From positions 182,856,925 through 182,920,924 of the forward strand of contig CM041782.1 in the NCBI GenBank assembly GCA_023374045.1: a DNA stretch of 64,000 bases, written 5' to 3'. This document shows positions 25,309 through 37,640 of this stretch, in pieces (the first letter of the stretch is position 1; each line of letters begins with the position of its first letter). The notes beneath the pieces were generated by a model. It was not told the DNA's origin. It saw nothing but the letters and a program-made list of their open reading frames with translations, and made no database searches. The position numbers and the translations under genes were made by a program. This DNA comes from Limonium bicolor (Eukaryota; Streptophyta; Magnoliopsida; Caryophyllales; Plumbaginaceae).

Positions 25309-28300
25309 GACTGGAAATGCCGAGTTTAGGAAATACCGAGTTAGGAACTAGAAGCTTAGGGCTAAGGGATGAGTGTTAGTATTAGAGAGATGCTAGTTAG
25401 GAACTCCCGGTAAGTACCGGATACCTACAATATCAGACCCACCCTCCACCAACCCATTGTATAACTTGGGAAAGAACGCCAAAGAGAAGGAAAGTCCTCT
25501 TATACTCGGGAAAACCCGATCTAGCAGTTATGAAATCACCATACGGTAAACAAGAACCTGACATGTAGTAGATTCCAAGAACTGGAAGTCCCGGAGATGG
25601 TTCCCGGTTGAACAACAATACCCGCACTCAATAGCGGTTGAATGAACACTCCAACCATAAGGAGGCTACAACTTACAACAGCATGGGGCGACGTGCTTTG
25701 CAGTCGCGAGAACCTGGCTAGTCAACCAACAGCAAAAAATGGAGCACTAAGCGTGCAATAGAACCGAAAAAGGAACAATAACAAAATCCGAGACACAAGT
25801 TTACGGGACAGTAATAGCAAATAATGCCACCAACGGTATGCTAGCTGACTAAGGACATAGTCGGGAGTGGTCAACTCCGAAACTACAATGCCAAAAGGTT
25901 ACGATACCTGGCCGACATAGCTTACACAATTACGAGAACATTCACGAGATATAATCCGGCAGGACTACAGGAGTAGTGCCTAAACAAGCTAAGGCTCAAT
26001 AACCACGATAGACCAGTGGGAACGAGCAGCAAGGAAAAACATAAGACGAATAAATGGGAACCCCCAAGGATTGGAGAAATGCCCAAATCAATGACAACCA
26101 TGTCAAGATCACTGTGAAGCTATTATGAAGATTAAATAACCCAAATAAATGATCAGTGGATCAATGGAGAAGCCGACAAGGCTACTGAACATACAAGGAA
26201 ACCATACCGTGACCGGTATAAGTTTACCCAAAAACCAACAGTACCACGCACTTGCCACGGCAAGTGTAGTAAGAACAGGAGCTTGTAAAGGGAACTTTAA
26301 CACACCACAAGTACTTAGTAAAGTACCGTGACCGCAATGAAGCGACTACAGGATCACACATCCTAAAGACTGGAAGAATGGAACCTTGGGAAGGCCTAAG
26401 GGCCCAACCACCATACTTAGAACATACCAGTCAGCGAGAAGCTGGACTTGGTCAAGACCTCGAACATGGCTATGCCATGAAGAACTTCTTTTAACACCGA
26501 ACTACAAATTTTAAAACCCAAAATTTTTCTTTCAAAACCACAACCTTTCTTTTAAAACCTTAGATTTAAAAACCAAACCAACAAAATTATGGTGAGCATC
26601 ATGGAATGATACAAGAGGAGTTGACAATAGAATACTTCACCTAGGCGTGTGACGAGCACTACGAGTGTACCCAATTACGGGATGTGGGATGACCGCACTC
26701 CGAAGGAGCTTACGGGCCTGACAGATAGTCGGGTAAGTGGTAACGTATCAACAAAGTACCCCACGTATGAATACATGTAGTGCACGGAACATGGGAAGTA
26801 GTCAACTCCGTCCTACGGACCATCAGTAAGTTCAAACCAGAACAGCTGGACACCCAGACAATTTAGGAGAAGAAACTCAACTAAGTAATAAGTATAAAGA
26901 AACTCAGAGAATCCATCTGAAGGTAAGGAATAAGAACTAGAAAGTGTAAGGAGCACAGACTAGTAAGTATAGACATTGAATATGTCTCAAACACTTCAAA
27001 CAAATACATGACAGCTGAAAAGTATACCCAGCCTGAACACAGCAAGGCAAATGCCTAATGTGAACATAACAATGCTCAATGAACGGGACAGAGTTCCCCA
27101 GAGCAATCACAGGATTACCACAAAGTGTAATCCATCATTGGAAAGGATCTTAAACCTAGTCTAAAACACTAGGAGGAGTATAAACAGTCTACCCGAGAAC
27201 GGGAGATGTTATAACCCAAAAAGGGATAACTCAAATTACAATACCACAAGGCGGTATAGTAGACACGACATATCAAAAACACTAGCCGGATGTAACGGTG
27301 TAACCAACAACACCTAGGAGCAATCCTTAAAGGGTGTCTGAGTTAACAACAATCAGACAAAGCATCATGATAAGAGCACGGGAGCGGGAATGAACACTCG
27401 GTTAGGACACCGACGGGATTTCGCATAACGGGAAATACCCTAAATTATAAAAGGCACTGTTTAGCACTAGATTGCCTGAAGGGCCTCCTGTGAACGGAAG
27501 CGTGATGCCACGACTTTCCATGGGTGCCAGTGATACCTCCAACCTGTGGGGTATATAAGGAGTGGAACATCTATAAGCAGCTTGCAAAGGGCATAGATCG
27601 CATCAATATGGCTTAAAAGCCATAAACCAACAACGTTAAGTATACTTAAACGGTTGGAAGACCCACACTATTTAATAACAAGACTTGCCAAAAATGGCCC
27701 CATAAGGGAAGAAACGTTATTTCGTGCGACGAATAGAGCATCAACCGAAGTACCTAATTTGAGCTCAACATCATAAGTGGCTTGAAGTAATTGCTACCTC
27801 AGTGTCACTGTCACTAGAGCATCAGTCTAGCATACAGTTGATGAAGTTTTAATTGCCTTTCATGCCTTCTGTAGCAATGGTAGCACATAGGTCGTAATAA
27901 TGCCAACAATGGGCTAGTCCACATTTGGACCATACGAGAAACCCAAGGGAAGGTACCCCTCGTTAGCTGAAGACTATCAATGCGGTGAAGATGTGAACCC
28001 TTGGAAAGGCTTCCATCTACTATAAAGGAGTAAGTATACTCCATATGCACCTAAGCATGTGGTGAACCATTATATAAATACCAACATGATAAACCTTGTC
28101 ATGAGACCTATGAGTGGGAACTAACCTCTCAGCAAGAACTTTCACTTATCAGTAATAGAATACTCTCCAATTGGAGAATGGGACCAGAAAACCCTTGAAG
28201 TTTCTTGGGATGTCCCGGTGATGTACATACAAAGTAAAACTACACAGCTAGAGCCTATAACCAATGCTCAGCACTAGGAGACAGCAATTGTCAAAAACAA

Positions 28301-29660
28301 TCCATGTGAATGCACATTGGACATCATGAATGACCAACGCTCAAGAGTGCTTGTAACCCGATAAATTCCTTCATCCATTGTCAGCCAAGACACTTGGTAA
28401 ATTGGATAATAGATTATGAAATAATGTGAGGTAAGCCAACCTACACATGAAACCTGAATTGAAATAAAACATCTCCACATTGGGAAGATAGTAACATTGC
28501 GGTATGCTACAACAACCGCCATACACACGAACAGAGGAAAACCTCAGTGTTCACACCATAAGAAAATGGTGCCAACGACAATGGCAACGAGTAAAGATAA
28601 GCCACCACAGTAACGAAGACCGTAAAAATAAGGTTGCATAATGAGTAAGAATACGGTGCGCAACAAGCGACCTCTATGAGGAAGTAGTTAGACAATGACA
28701 CGGAGTATAAGTATGAGAAGACAGGCAGAAATATTCATTCCAATCACATAAGAGAGTTACTGCCGAGCGTTTACGCCTCTGCACTCTGTATGACTTAGTG
28801 TTTTGGTATTGCGCTCGTGCAGCTAATGATCTAGTGGGATAGCAAGGAATATGGGAAATGTAAATAGTAGTAACCCTTCTTTTCACCAATAAACATGGCA
28901 TAAGCCAGTTAAGCAAGCTTAGCAGCAAACCGTGCGGCCTAAGGCCAAAGAAGCACGAAGAGTGTAAAACACACTAACCATCACAAGATGTGAATTCCAT
29001 TAGAATAAAAGGTGAAAGAAGATGTAAGAAAGTCACTAGGACCGTCGCATAGAAATGCAAGGTCATACAAGTAAAGAACACTTGTACTGAACCAGAAGAA
29101 CAGGTAGAATTCAAAAGCTAGTGACAATAGAGGAAGCACTACAACTAGGTAGTGACTTAACCTCGCCCGACAATAAGTCGAAGGAGCTTAGTGAATAATC
29201 ATGGGAGTACGAGTAGTACAAATAATAGATTGCCAGAGAGCTAGTTATAAATCTAGACCCATTGAGTTCAAATGTTGTAAAAGAATACCACATTTGTTTA
29301 GTAAACCTTATTCCCACAATATAGGGATAAAAAGGTGATACAAGCACATTAAGGATAACGAGAAGGGTAAGTAGCCCAAGTTATCAGGGTTGCACAGCAG
29401 AAGCTAGTAGGCCCTAGCTAGGAGATAATGTACCTAGTAAGTAAAATAGAATGACTATTAATGCCTTGAAGCTTGATAGGCTAGAACCGAATTAATTATG
29501 AGTTAAATAAACTCATATAGGAATTATTGGTGCAAGGACTAAACCATTGGTATGGTTAAGACTCCTTGACCAGAGTACAGTATATAATAGACCGTAGTGA
29601 AGCTAAATGCTTCAAATTGCCCGAATTAAGTAAACCAAAGTATAATAATAACATATGGTA

Positions 29661-29696
29661 GATTACGTGGGCGTAATCCCTTTTAAGGGGGGTAGA
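29661..29696 (+). promoter_or_regulatory. Internal hairpin plus second polypurine tract (element D)
   Basis: GATTACG, TGGG loop and CGTAATC at 29661-29678, then TTTTAAGGGGGGTAGA at 29681-29696. Confidence 0.6.
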
Positions 29697-30847
29697 GCGA
29701 AAACCGCTTAATGTAAGTTTCATGAATAAAACACATAAACTACAATGTGCATAGCACAAATGAGAATCGAATTGATGAATGGTACTTATGTTAACTAAAC
29801 ATAAGTATTCATTCATATTGTAATTATGGTAATTAGGCATGAGAGATGCAAATACCGTAGGATGAATATACCCACCTTGTAACCCTAGTGTAAGAGTATT
29901 AGTAAAGAAGAGTAATGAGTAGTGGACGGAGCTCCACAGGTATTGTATCCTTTGAAGAAGTAGTACGAAATGAATGAGAGTAGTAGAGGAATGGAGCCCA
30001 TGAGTAGCGTATTCGTAGGTAAGTCATTGGGGATGACTAAATTCCACAAGTGTTGTATTCCTTAGTTAGGTTATTGGAGATGATAGAGAGTAATGGATGA
30101 AGTAGTGAAGGTTGATGAAATGAGCACTTAGGTTTTGGATCTCGGAGTAAAGTATTTGGGAAGTAGATTGAGAATGTTTGATGGACTTAAAAGATATTAA
30201 TTGAAATAATAGAATTATCTGTTTGTTTGAAACTGATGTGGGAAGTCGAACGTGATCCTGATCAGATTAAGGGAAACCGAACACAAATTGGGGTGGAAAG
30301 ATAGTTCAACACTGATGCTGATCACATCAGGGTCGAATGATTCTTGAAGCTCCCCTCAAGTGGTCACAAGAATCACACATAGGATAGAAGTAATGAATAT
30401 AAATTGGATTTTGGAGTTGCGTGTTTTAGAAAATTTTTAAGCAGTAGTTGTGAAAGAATTTCCCGTAGACTGGAGGATGAGGAATTATTAGAAGCTTGTA
30501 CCGGAGAAGATAGTAGTATATCATATTGTATTATTCCAAGGGCAGCGGGACATAGGGGAGTCCTGTGTCTAGATGACCTGAGTGCCTGCGGGATTGTGTT
30601 GTGTATTGCATTGCTTTGGGGATAGCTTTGCACTGTATGTATGAACCTTGTATAGTAAAACAGGATGGTTGGATGTAATGCGGATTGGAGTAAGTATTGT
30701 ACATTGGTATGGTATGGAGCGTGGAAACCTTGAGTAATGCATTTTGGGAACTGTAAGGAGGAGGAATGTATGGCTTTAGTACTAGACAATTATAAATGAG
30801 TAAGTATAGTAATCCTATAACCTCGAACAACTTTGAGGACAAAGTTC

Positions 30848-30862
30848 TTAAGGGGGGTAGAT
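30848..30862 (+). other. 3' polypurine tract of element D
   Basis: TTAAGGGGGGTAGAT abuts the LTR start TGAAATACCCC at 30863. Confidence 0.85.
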
Positions 30863-31631
30863 TGAAATACCCCGAACTTAAATATAGCAATTAAAATTAT
30901 CCTAATAGGTATTTAAGGGCCTAATGGTGCCTAAGTAATATTGGTAAGGAAAAATAAATCCAAAAGAAATAAAGAAACGCCTTAAAAGCGAAAAACGCTA
31001 AACAAGCGTTAAATAACCATAGGAGGTATGAGACCTCGGTTAGAGTATTATATGGATTCTAAAGGCTTAATTAGGCCTAAATAATATATGGGAACAACTC
31101 CCGAAGAAAATGGATTCAAATAATGTATTAAAACGCTAATAGAGCTTTAGCGCACGTTTTTCGAGAAAACCTGAAAACGTGACTTTAAGTGGTCAAACGA
31201 ACCCGTAAAAATTATAAATCATTAAATAAAAATTATTAAGCGTTAATGGAAGCTTAATAACCAATAAAATTAAAGAAACGAGAAAATTCCGGAAAACGGG
31301 CCCGGTTAGTGAATAGTATCGAAACCGGGTAAAATAATGAGCGTTTCTGTAAAAGACGAAAAACACTCCAACTAGTATAACAGTAGGGGCCGGTTTTTAA
31401 TAAATCAAAAGCCATCACACACACTCACATACTAGTTAATTAATTAAGAGGCAAAAAGCAAAGAAAGTAAACAAAGTACAAAAAGCACTTTACCCCTTTT
31501 CTCTCACCTCACTCTCTCATTTCTCTTTCTTCTTCCTCCCTTACCAGCCGATTCTCTCTCCCTCTCCCCTTGTGGCTGGAAATTTTTGAGAGCTTCAACA
31601 ATCATCCATGGCTACCTTCTAGAAGGGAATT
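30863..31631 (+). repeat. 3' LTR of element D, 5' part
   Basis: It matches the first 770 bp or so of the LTRs of A and C, including the pyrimidine-rich stretch at 31495-31570. It stops at 31631, where the LTR of element E begins. The rest of this LTR should lie right of the window, beyond E. Confidence 0.83.
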
Positions 31632-31960
31632 TGTAGGGATAAAACTATATACAAAAGAATAAAACAAATAACTAAACCTACAACTCTACTACGGGTAGCA
31701 AAATAAAACCCGGTCAGAGTATAGTGTAAATATATTATGACCGAGAGTATCGAACCCAAGGGACTTATAGAAAACTAGTCCAAATCCGGTAATAACCTAT
31801 TCTATAAAAAGGGGGGAAAAAGTAAATGTGATTCTAAACTAAGGAAACTAAATTAAATAAACTAACTTTGATTTGGGGAGATTATCAACGTAAGGGACAC
31901 GTAAGACCAATAATCAAAGGTGGCAAGTCTCAAAGAGGATTTGGTCTCGCAAAATGCATA

Positions 31961-32049
31961 CGCCGGATGTGATGCCGGACCTCCGCTACCCGGCAGAGTC
32001 AAGGCCTTTGAATGTGTCGGACAACTTTTACCCGACACGACATCCGGCA
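31961..32049 (-). repeat. Three-arm units in LTR E, downstream pair
   Basis: Unit 31961-31995 is 8-4-8-7-8 (CGCCGGAT, TGCCGGAC, ACCCGGCA). Unit 32015-32049 is 8-7-8-4-8 (TGTCGGAC, ACCCGACA, ATCCGGCA). The two face opposite ways. On the element's strand they lie about 600 bp downstream of the TATA box. Confidence 0.85.
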
Positions 32050-32625
32050 TCGTACATTTCGTAAATAACACTTCCAGATTCAGTTCTGACAAAAGGAACT
32101 CAATATTCATACTTGCATCGTGCATAGCTAATGTCACGAATACAAACAGAATAATGGGAAATAAGAGATTAACCCTAAACCTTAAGTCTTGCTCCCACTG
32201 AGGCGCAGAAGACAATGTTAAAGATTACCAAAATCCTAATCTATCCTATTCTTGTCTTGTGAACATTAAATAAGACTTAGAGATAAGAGAATAAATAACT
32301 ACTTCATTCTACTTTGCATGAAGATTAGAACTCGGGTTAAGAAACTTGAAAATTCCATAAATGATCATAAGAGTTATACAAGGAAATCTTCCCTAACCAA
32401 AAATCTAACAAGGATTCTGCATCACCATCCACACAACTACAAGAAGAGAATACAATGGGGGATAAGGAAATGTTCATAGCCTTAACCCGACAAGGTCTTC
32501 TTCTTCTCTTGCGTGGATGGATCTGCAGACGTTCCTTGGACACCAACAATGGAGTGGAGTGGAAATAGAGACGTGAATGGAGTGTATAATGATGTTGAAG
32601 TGTGTCAAATTGCAGCCTTTCTCGG

Positions 32626-32637
32626 CCTATTTATAGG
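32626..32637 (-). promoter_or_regulatory. TATA box in LTR E
   Basis: CCTATAAATAGG, a palindromic good match to a plant TATA box. Its upstream neighbour on the minus strand, 15 bp away, is the three-arm unit 32653-32687. Confidence 0.65.
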
Positions 32638-32652
32638 CATCAAAATGTCTGT

Positions 32653-32945
32653 TACCGGGCATCGTGCCGGATCACCAGTAGCCGGCACACGTGATAAATG
32701 TGCCTAACTGTTAAAGGTCGAAACTATCAATTCCGCACGAAACAGTGCATATGCCGGGTAGGATATACCCGGCATCACACCCGGCAATAGCCATATCTCC
32801 AACGGTCAATAACTGCCATCGTCTGATCAACCGTGGCGACTCTTCACTTATGCCGAATGGGATCTACCCAGCATTGTATCCGACAAAGCTCATTTTCCGA
32901 TCTATGCTCATGCCGTGCAGGATTAATCCGGCATTGAGTCCGTCT
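32653..32945 (-). repeat. Hairpin array in LTR E upstream of TATA (4 units)
   Basis: Units at 32653-32687, 32752-32786, 32851-32885 and 32911-32945 are all 35 bp. The first is 8-4-8-7-8; the other three are 8-7-8-4-8. Arms are variants of TGCCGGGT and its complement ACCCGGCA. Spacing is 99, 99 and 60 bp. Some arms have decayed, for example GTCCGTCT at the end. Confidence 0.9.
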
Positions 32946-35497
32946 TCAATTTAAATTTTTCCTAGAAAATCATTCCTTGCACAGAAAACTCATAAAAACA
33001 TAAGTATGCACAATTAATATACATAAACACATAATAAGCATAAATAACATATATTTAACCTTATTTACACAAATATAATCCTAAATCTAATGGGTAAAAT
33101 ATTGAAATACCCCAAACCTTAATGTATTGTTTAAATACTAAACTATGATATTTAAAGGCTAAAAAGTGCCTTAGAAACATCAGTGTACAATTTAAACCAT
33201 AGTAAAACACAATAAAGCACTAAGACACAACTTGAGCAAAAACATGCTCTAAGCTTGGAGTGAACTTGGTTAGGACCCAAAGAACCTACCAAGACTAAAT
33301 AATATTCAATTATGATTTAATAAGGCTAATTAAGTCCTTAGGAAACCTTGGTAGACAATTAAACCAAACAAAACACAAATAAATACCTTAAAGTCAATAT
33401 GGGCAAAATGTGCTCTAAGCTTGGGATAAATTTGTATAAGACATAAAGGTCATACCTATACCTTATAAATATATTAATGAACATATAAAACCAATTTCAA
33501 AAGAAAACCAAGCTTGAAAACAAGTTAAAACACAAAATGTGCTTTAAGGAGCCTTAAAGCACATTTTTGAAAAATTGTCTTGTAAATGAGTTTTGAATGG
33601 CTAAATGTCCATCATTACTCTTTAATTAACATGTGTACTACTTAGTATCACATTTGGAAGTCTAAATCAATGGGAAATCAAAAATTTCATAAGAATGTGC
33701 CTTGTTTTTGTGAATAGTAACAAAAAATGCTAGTTTATGACTTAAGTCAATATAAGTAAGTTAATTGGTCAACAAAGACCAAACTACCCCTAAGTAGATG
33801 AGGGGGGGGTTTTTCATGTGTGACTCACCACACTTGACCAATCAAATAACTAAGGAAAGTAATAAAGCAAAAGAACTATTTACTTTTAAACATAAATATC
33901 TTAATAAAGTGTACCCTCTCACCTCATTCTCTTATTCTCCTTCACTCACCATCGATTTCTTCATCTTCTCCCAAGCTCCATCGGTTTTGCTACAGCAAAC
34001 CACACCATCTCCAACTTCCATAGCTTGTAACTCCTAGCTCCATGATCCAAATTCAATTCTAAAACCATACTTGTCTTAGTTAGGCAAAGCTCTACATTTC
34101 TATCTTTTCAAATCTTCAAAAGCCTCATTTCGGTGCCATGGAGATTCACCATGTAAGGGGCTTGAGTCTATATTTTTGTGCCTTGTTGATCACCTTTGCT
34201 ACAAGGTAAGGAAAAACCAAAGAAAACTTCATTTCCTTCACTTTTGTTGTTGACCAAAAATTCACCATGTAATGGTGTTTTCTTTTGCTCATTCATAGCT
34301 CATTCCAATCATTCAAGGTCTTGGTGGGAACCTCTCTTGTTACATATTCAAGTTCTCTTTCAAATTCAAAGGTAAACATCATCTTAGTGAATTAAAACAC
34401 TTATGTTAAACTAGGGTTTGTATATGAGTTTAAGTGTGAATTCTTAAGCTCATTACCCTTATATGTGTATTGATTAGAAAGTTGACAAGTGATCAAAGTC
34501 CTTGCTGATTTTCAGCTCAAGGAAACAAGAAAGAAGTTTGAGAGGAAAAGAGGTAAACAAACTATCTCAATGTAGTTTAAATGCCTTAGGAAAAATGAGC
34601 TTGATTTGCTTAATAAAATACCTAAGGAGCCAATGGTGAATGACCTAGTAAAATGCTCCCAAGGAAACTATTAAAGGGAATATGTGTTGTTGTATGTAAT
34701 CGCAGGTCAAAGGCATTATTTATGTGGGAAATTCAGTGTTTAAGGTTTATGTTATTTAAGGGCCTAAGAGCCAAGTTATTTAAGGACCTAAGTGTCAAGC
34801 AATTTAAGTTTATGCACTATATTGTGATGTAATGTAGTTTAAGGATTTAGATGTGTGTAAAGAACATTCTTTGTGAAGGTGAGTGTCTTGGATGGTTAAA
34901 GGAGGAAAAACAATATGTTTGTGTGTAAGGAATGTGTATTAAGTGATTAAGTGTTTTTGGTTGTGAAAGGGTGAAAACCTAAGTGTTTGTGTGTGAGAAT
35001 ACCCTTGATGGATTTTAGGTGTTCTTGAATGTCTAATGGTGAAAGCTATGTGCTAGAAGAACCCATGTCAAAATTTAGATAATGTATAAGATGTTTTAAG
35101 TGTTTAAAATGAGTTTTGGTGAGTTTGGAAGTGTTGAGAATGGTTAAGTGTTTTACTAAGGAAAGAAAGGTGCATTAAGGTGTTTTAGAAGGCAAAAAGG
35201 ATTTAGGCCTTATCTTGGAAGTTCTAGAAATCCAATGGGTGTTATGGGATGTACTAAAGTCTTGGAGGAGTTTGTTAAGGTTTAGGTAATGTTGATGTAC
35301 AAGGAGGAAATGATGTTTAGGTAAGGAAGATGTTTGAACTTGTGAAGAAAATTCTTGGACGGACATGAAGTATTTTTGGTGGGCTAAATATAGTGTGAAC
35401 ATGCTATAAACCTAAGGGGGGAAGTATTAGGGGTATTGAGCATTTGGGCAAGAAATGAGAAGGTGTTTAAAGGTATAGAAAATGGAGTTTTGGGCAC

Positions 35498-35747
35498 GTC
35501 CGAACTACCGTCCGAACATGGACGTTCGGACATGCCCTGTGTCGCGTAAGTTTCTATGGCCTCGACCAGTGTCCGAACTACCGTCCGAATTTGGAAGTTC
35601 GGACACACCTATTTCTACATTCTGTTTTGGCCTCGAACAGCGTCTGAACTTGGGAAGCTCGGACGCATGTTCGGACAGTCGTCTGTTTACACCCATTTGA
35701 GCCTCGAACAGTGTCCGAACTTGGGAAGTCCGGACACAAGTTCGGAC
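35498..35747 (+). repeat. Hairpin array G, left LTR (4 units, about 71-bp period)
   Basis: Units at 35498-35531, 35571-35604, 35642-35676 and 35713-35747. The first two are 8-4-8-6-8 with arms GTCCGAAC, GTCCGAAC (or GTCCGAAT) and GTTCGGAC; the last two have one direct and two inverted arms. Starts are 73, 71 and 71 bp apart. Spacers contain CCTCGACCAG, CCTCGAACAG and CCTCGAACAG. Confidence 0.93.
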
Positions 35748-37493
35748 AAGGCACTGTATGGACCAAAAACATTGTTTAAGGTTATAGGATGATGAGGATT
35801 ATTAAGTAATGATGTTATAAGATTGTTAAGGACATGTTAAGTGAGTTATAATGACAATTTAAGTGGGGGAAAAGTTGTATTAAAATGTAAAAGTAAAATA
35901 AGTTAAAATGTGAAGTTATTTAGCTAATTAACGGGGATAAGTTATGAGCGTTAGACTTTACACAAACATGTTACCCCCAATTTTAATGAAAGCAACATTA
36001 ATGTTACCAGCTGTTCTAGAATTGTTCGAGGAACATAAGTGGACATGATAGAGTGGACTCCGGTGACAGGTATAGTTTTCTTGCAACCTGTGTCCTACCG
36101 GATTACACCGGCTTGTATGCCAATGTGTTTTTCTGTATGTTTACCACGTTATAAGATAAATCATGAAACGAGTTTACAGTCATTATTGTTGTTGTGTGTT
36201 TACGTGCTGATACCGGTAACCTCGAACGCGCATGAAAGGCTTGTTAACCACTATTAGGTAAACGTAAGAGAACGGTATCCGGTAATAACATTTCCAACCT
36301 AAGGAACGTTCTAACCACGACTATGCGTGAGTTAGTCATGTGATGTTTGTGTGTGATGTATGACTCTCTCTCTCTCCCTTGTGTGTGTCTAACAAGACTT
36401 AACCCAATGTTTGTGATTGTTTATTAAGTTCAATGTTGAACTTCTAACAAGTGCTAACGGGGGAAGTGAGGAGTCCGGTCTGTTCCGGCCACGCGTGTGA
36501 GTATGGGAGTCGATGTCATAACCGGTTCGATTCTCTTTGTATGTTATGGTTGTTTTCCAATTTGGTTTCCAACCTTCCCTTTAGCTTAACCAAGGCTATT
36601 TTACTGACTCACGTCGGGCCACAGGGGCATACTATGTTTATGTTTGTTCGGTGTGCTTGGATCACTATATCCGAGGCATCTTGTGTTAAGTTATCCGTTC
36701 ATTTAACGAGGCGGTAACGAGTTATGTAACGAGCTTATCATGAGACTAGCAACATTCTCTAGGCTACAAGTGAACTGGCTATGTTTGGGCCGGTTCGTAA
36801 AGGGAACCGTTCCAGTTATGTTACGTATTATTGTTGTGCTGCAATTCTTATTGCGATGTGATGCGATATGTTGTTAAGATGTGGAGTATGTGGATTATGG
36901 ATATGAATGCCAGTTTATTATAAGAGGCGTTTAAGGATAACCCGAATGGTGGGTATGTGTCGTCTATTAAGGAAATAGCTCCGTTAAAGGAGAAACACGC
37001 TAGGGGTTAAAGATCACAATGAGTGATTTGTTAAGTGTAGTTGTATTGGCTGTTTTAATGTCTTTGTTGTGCAGTGTAATGTGTTGTGTATTTGTAGTTT
37101 ACATGCATGATCCAAATATAATCAACCGCATGCTAAGACGACAATTAGTTGTGTGTGGCCCGGTAGCATGCGGGCTGCGGGATTACCATACCAGCAAAGG
37201 TGCTGAGCCCCTTGGGGGCCACCCTTTCTCTTCTTTTTCCTATTTCAGGTACAAGGAGCTAGAAGCCGTTTGAGAGTAGGACGGGGTAGTCGTTGTACAT
37301 GGGTATGCATTTAAGTTATATATGTACAGTAGGTGTAGTTAGACCAAAATTGTTATCGGCATTAGTTTGTGAATACTCGGTACAGTTGGAAGTTATGTGT
37401 ATGTTCTTGTTGTTAATGGAAAGGGACAGTAATGTGTAGTCGCTCGGGAATCTAGTCCATCAGACCGATACAGTGTATATATGTAATAGCCTT

Positions 37494-37515
37494 GTTAGCC
37501 ACGTGGGTGGTTAAC
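37494..37515 (+). other. LTR-end stem-loop, element G left LTR
   Basis: GTTAGCCAC and GTGGTTAAC pair with one G-U wobble around the loop GTGG. Confidence 0.6.
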
Positions 37516-37612
37516 GGCGTGTAACACCAACGAGTTAAGTAATGTGATGAAGTATGTTTTCTGATGCAGTTTGTTGTAAGTGTGTTAAAGTTGGATGGGG
37601 TGTTACAAAAAG

Positions 37613-37640
37613 TGGTATCAGAGCGAAGTATCGCTCTGAT
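37613..37640 (+). promoter_or_regulatory. PBS and overlapping hairpin of element G
   Basis: TGGTATCAGAGC (37613-37624) lies five bases after the LTR end. ATCAGAGCGA (37617-37626) and TCGCTCTGAT (37631-37640) form a perfect 10-bp stem with loop AGTA that covers 8 of the 12 PBS bases. Confidence 0.87.

Larger units (their letters stand above)
25276..30862 (+). other. Noncoding interior of element D
   Basis: About 5.6 kb collinear with the interiors of C (reverse), A and G. The internal hairpin and second polypurine tract lie at 29661-29696, about 1.2 kb before the 3' LTR. The block 30240-30370 is strongly conserved with 2090-2210, 14300-14440 and 41690-41800. ORFs reach about 138 codons but have no recognisable domain and are not preserved between copies as reading frames. 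Confidence 0.8.
23568..31631 (+). mobile_element. Element D: large noncoding LTR retrotransposon, broken by C and E
   Basis: The visible parts are the end of the 5' LTR (23568-25275), PBS (25281-25292), interior (25276-30862), polypurine tract (30848-30862) and the first 769 bp of the 3' LTR (30863-31631). Element C interrupts the 5' LTR and element E the 3' LTR, so D is the oldest recognisable frame in the window. It belongs to the same subfamily as A, B and C. Confidence 0.87.
31632..33102 (-). repeat. 3' LTR of element E, main part
   Basis: It starts TGTAGGGATAAAAC on the plus strand and shows the Athila LTR layout shared with H (a ...CCCGGTCA...TATCGAACC... block at 31704-31760). With the 20 bases after element G, ending CTTATCA at 47042, its length is 1491 bp. 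It carries a good TATA box at 32626-32637 and six three-arm units. The ORFs 31862-32215 and 31920-32201 have no recognisable domain. Confidence 0.8.
33103..37607 (+). repeat. 5' LTR of element G
   Basis: The LTR contains a pyrimidine-rich segment near 33910-34000, a consensus splice donor CAAGGTAAG at 34202-34210, hairpin array 35498-35747, the GGCCACGCGTG block at 36487, a strong acceptor-like TATTTCAG at 37241-37248 and the end stem-loop at 37494-37515. Its ORFs are short and overlap the array or AT-rich sequence. Confidence 0.94.

Noticed and set aside
31862..32215. ORFs of 93-117 codons in the LTR of E
   Set aside because: They overlap two three-arm units, have no domain, and the LTR of H has no counterpart.
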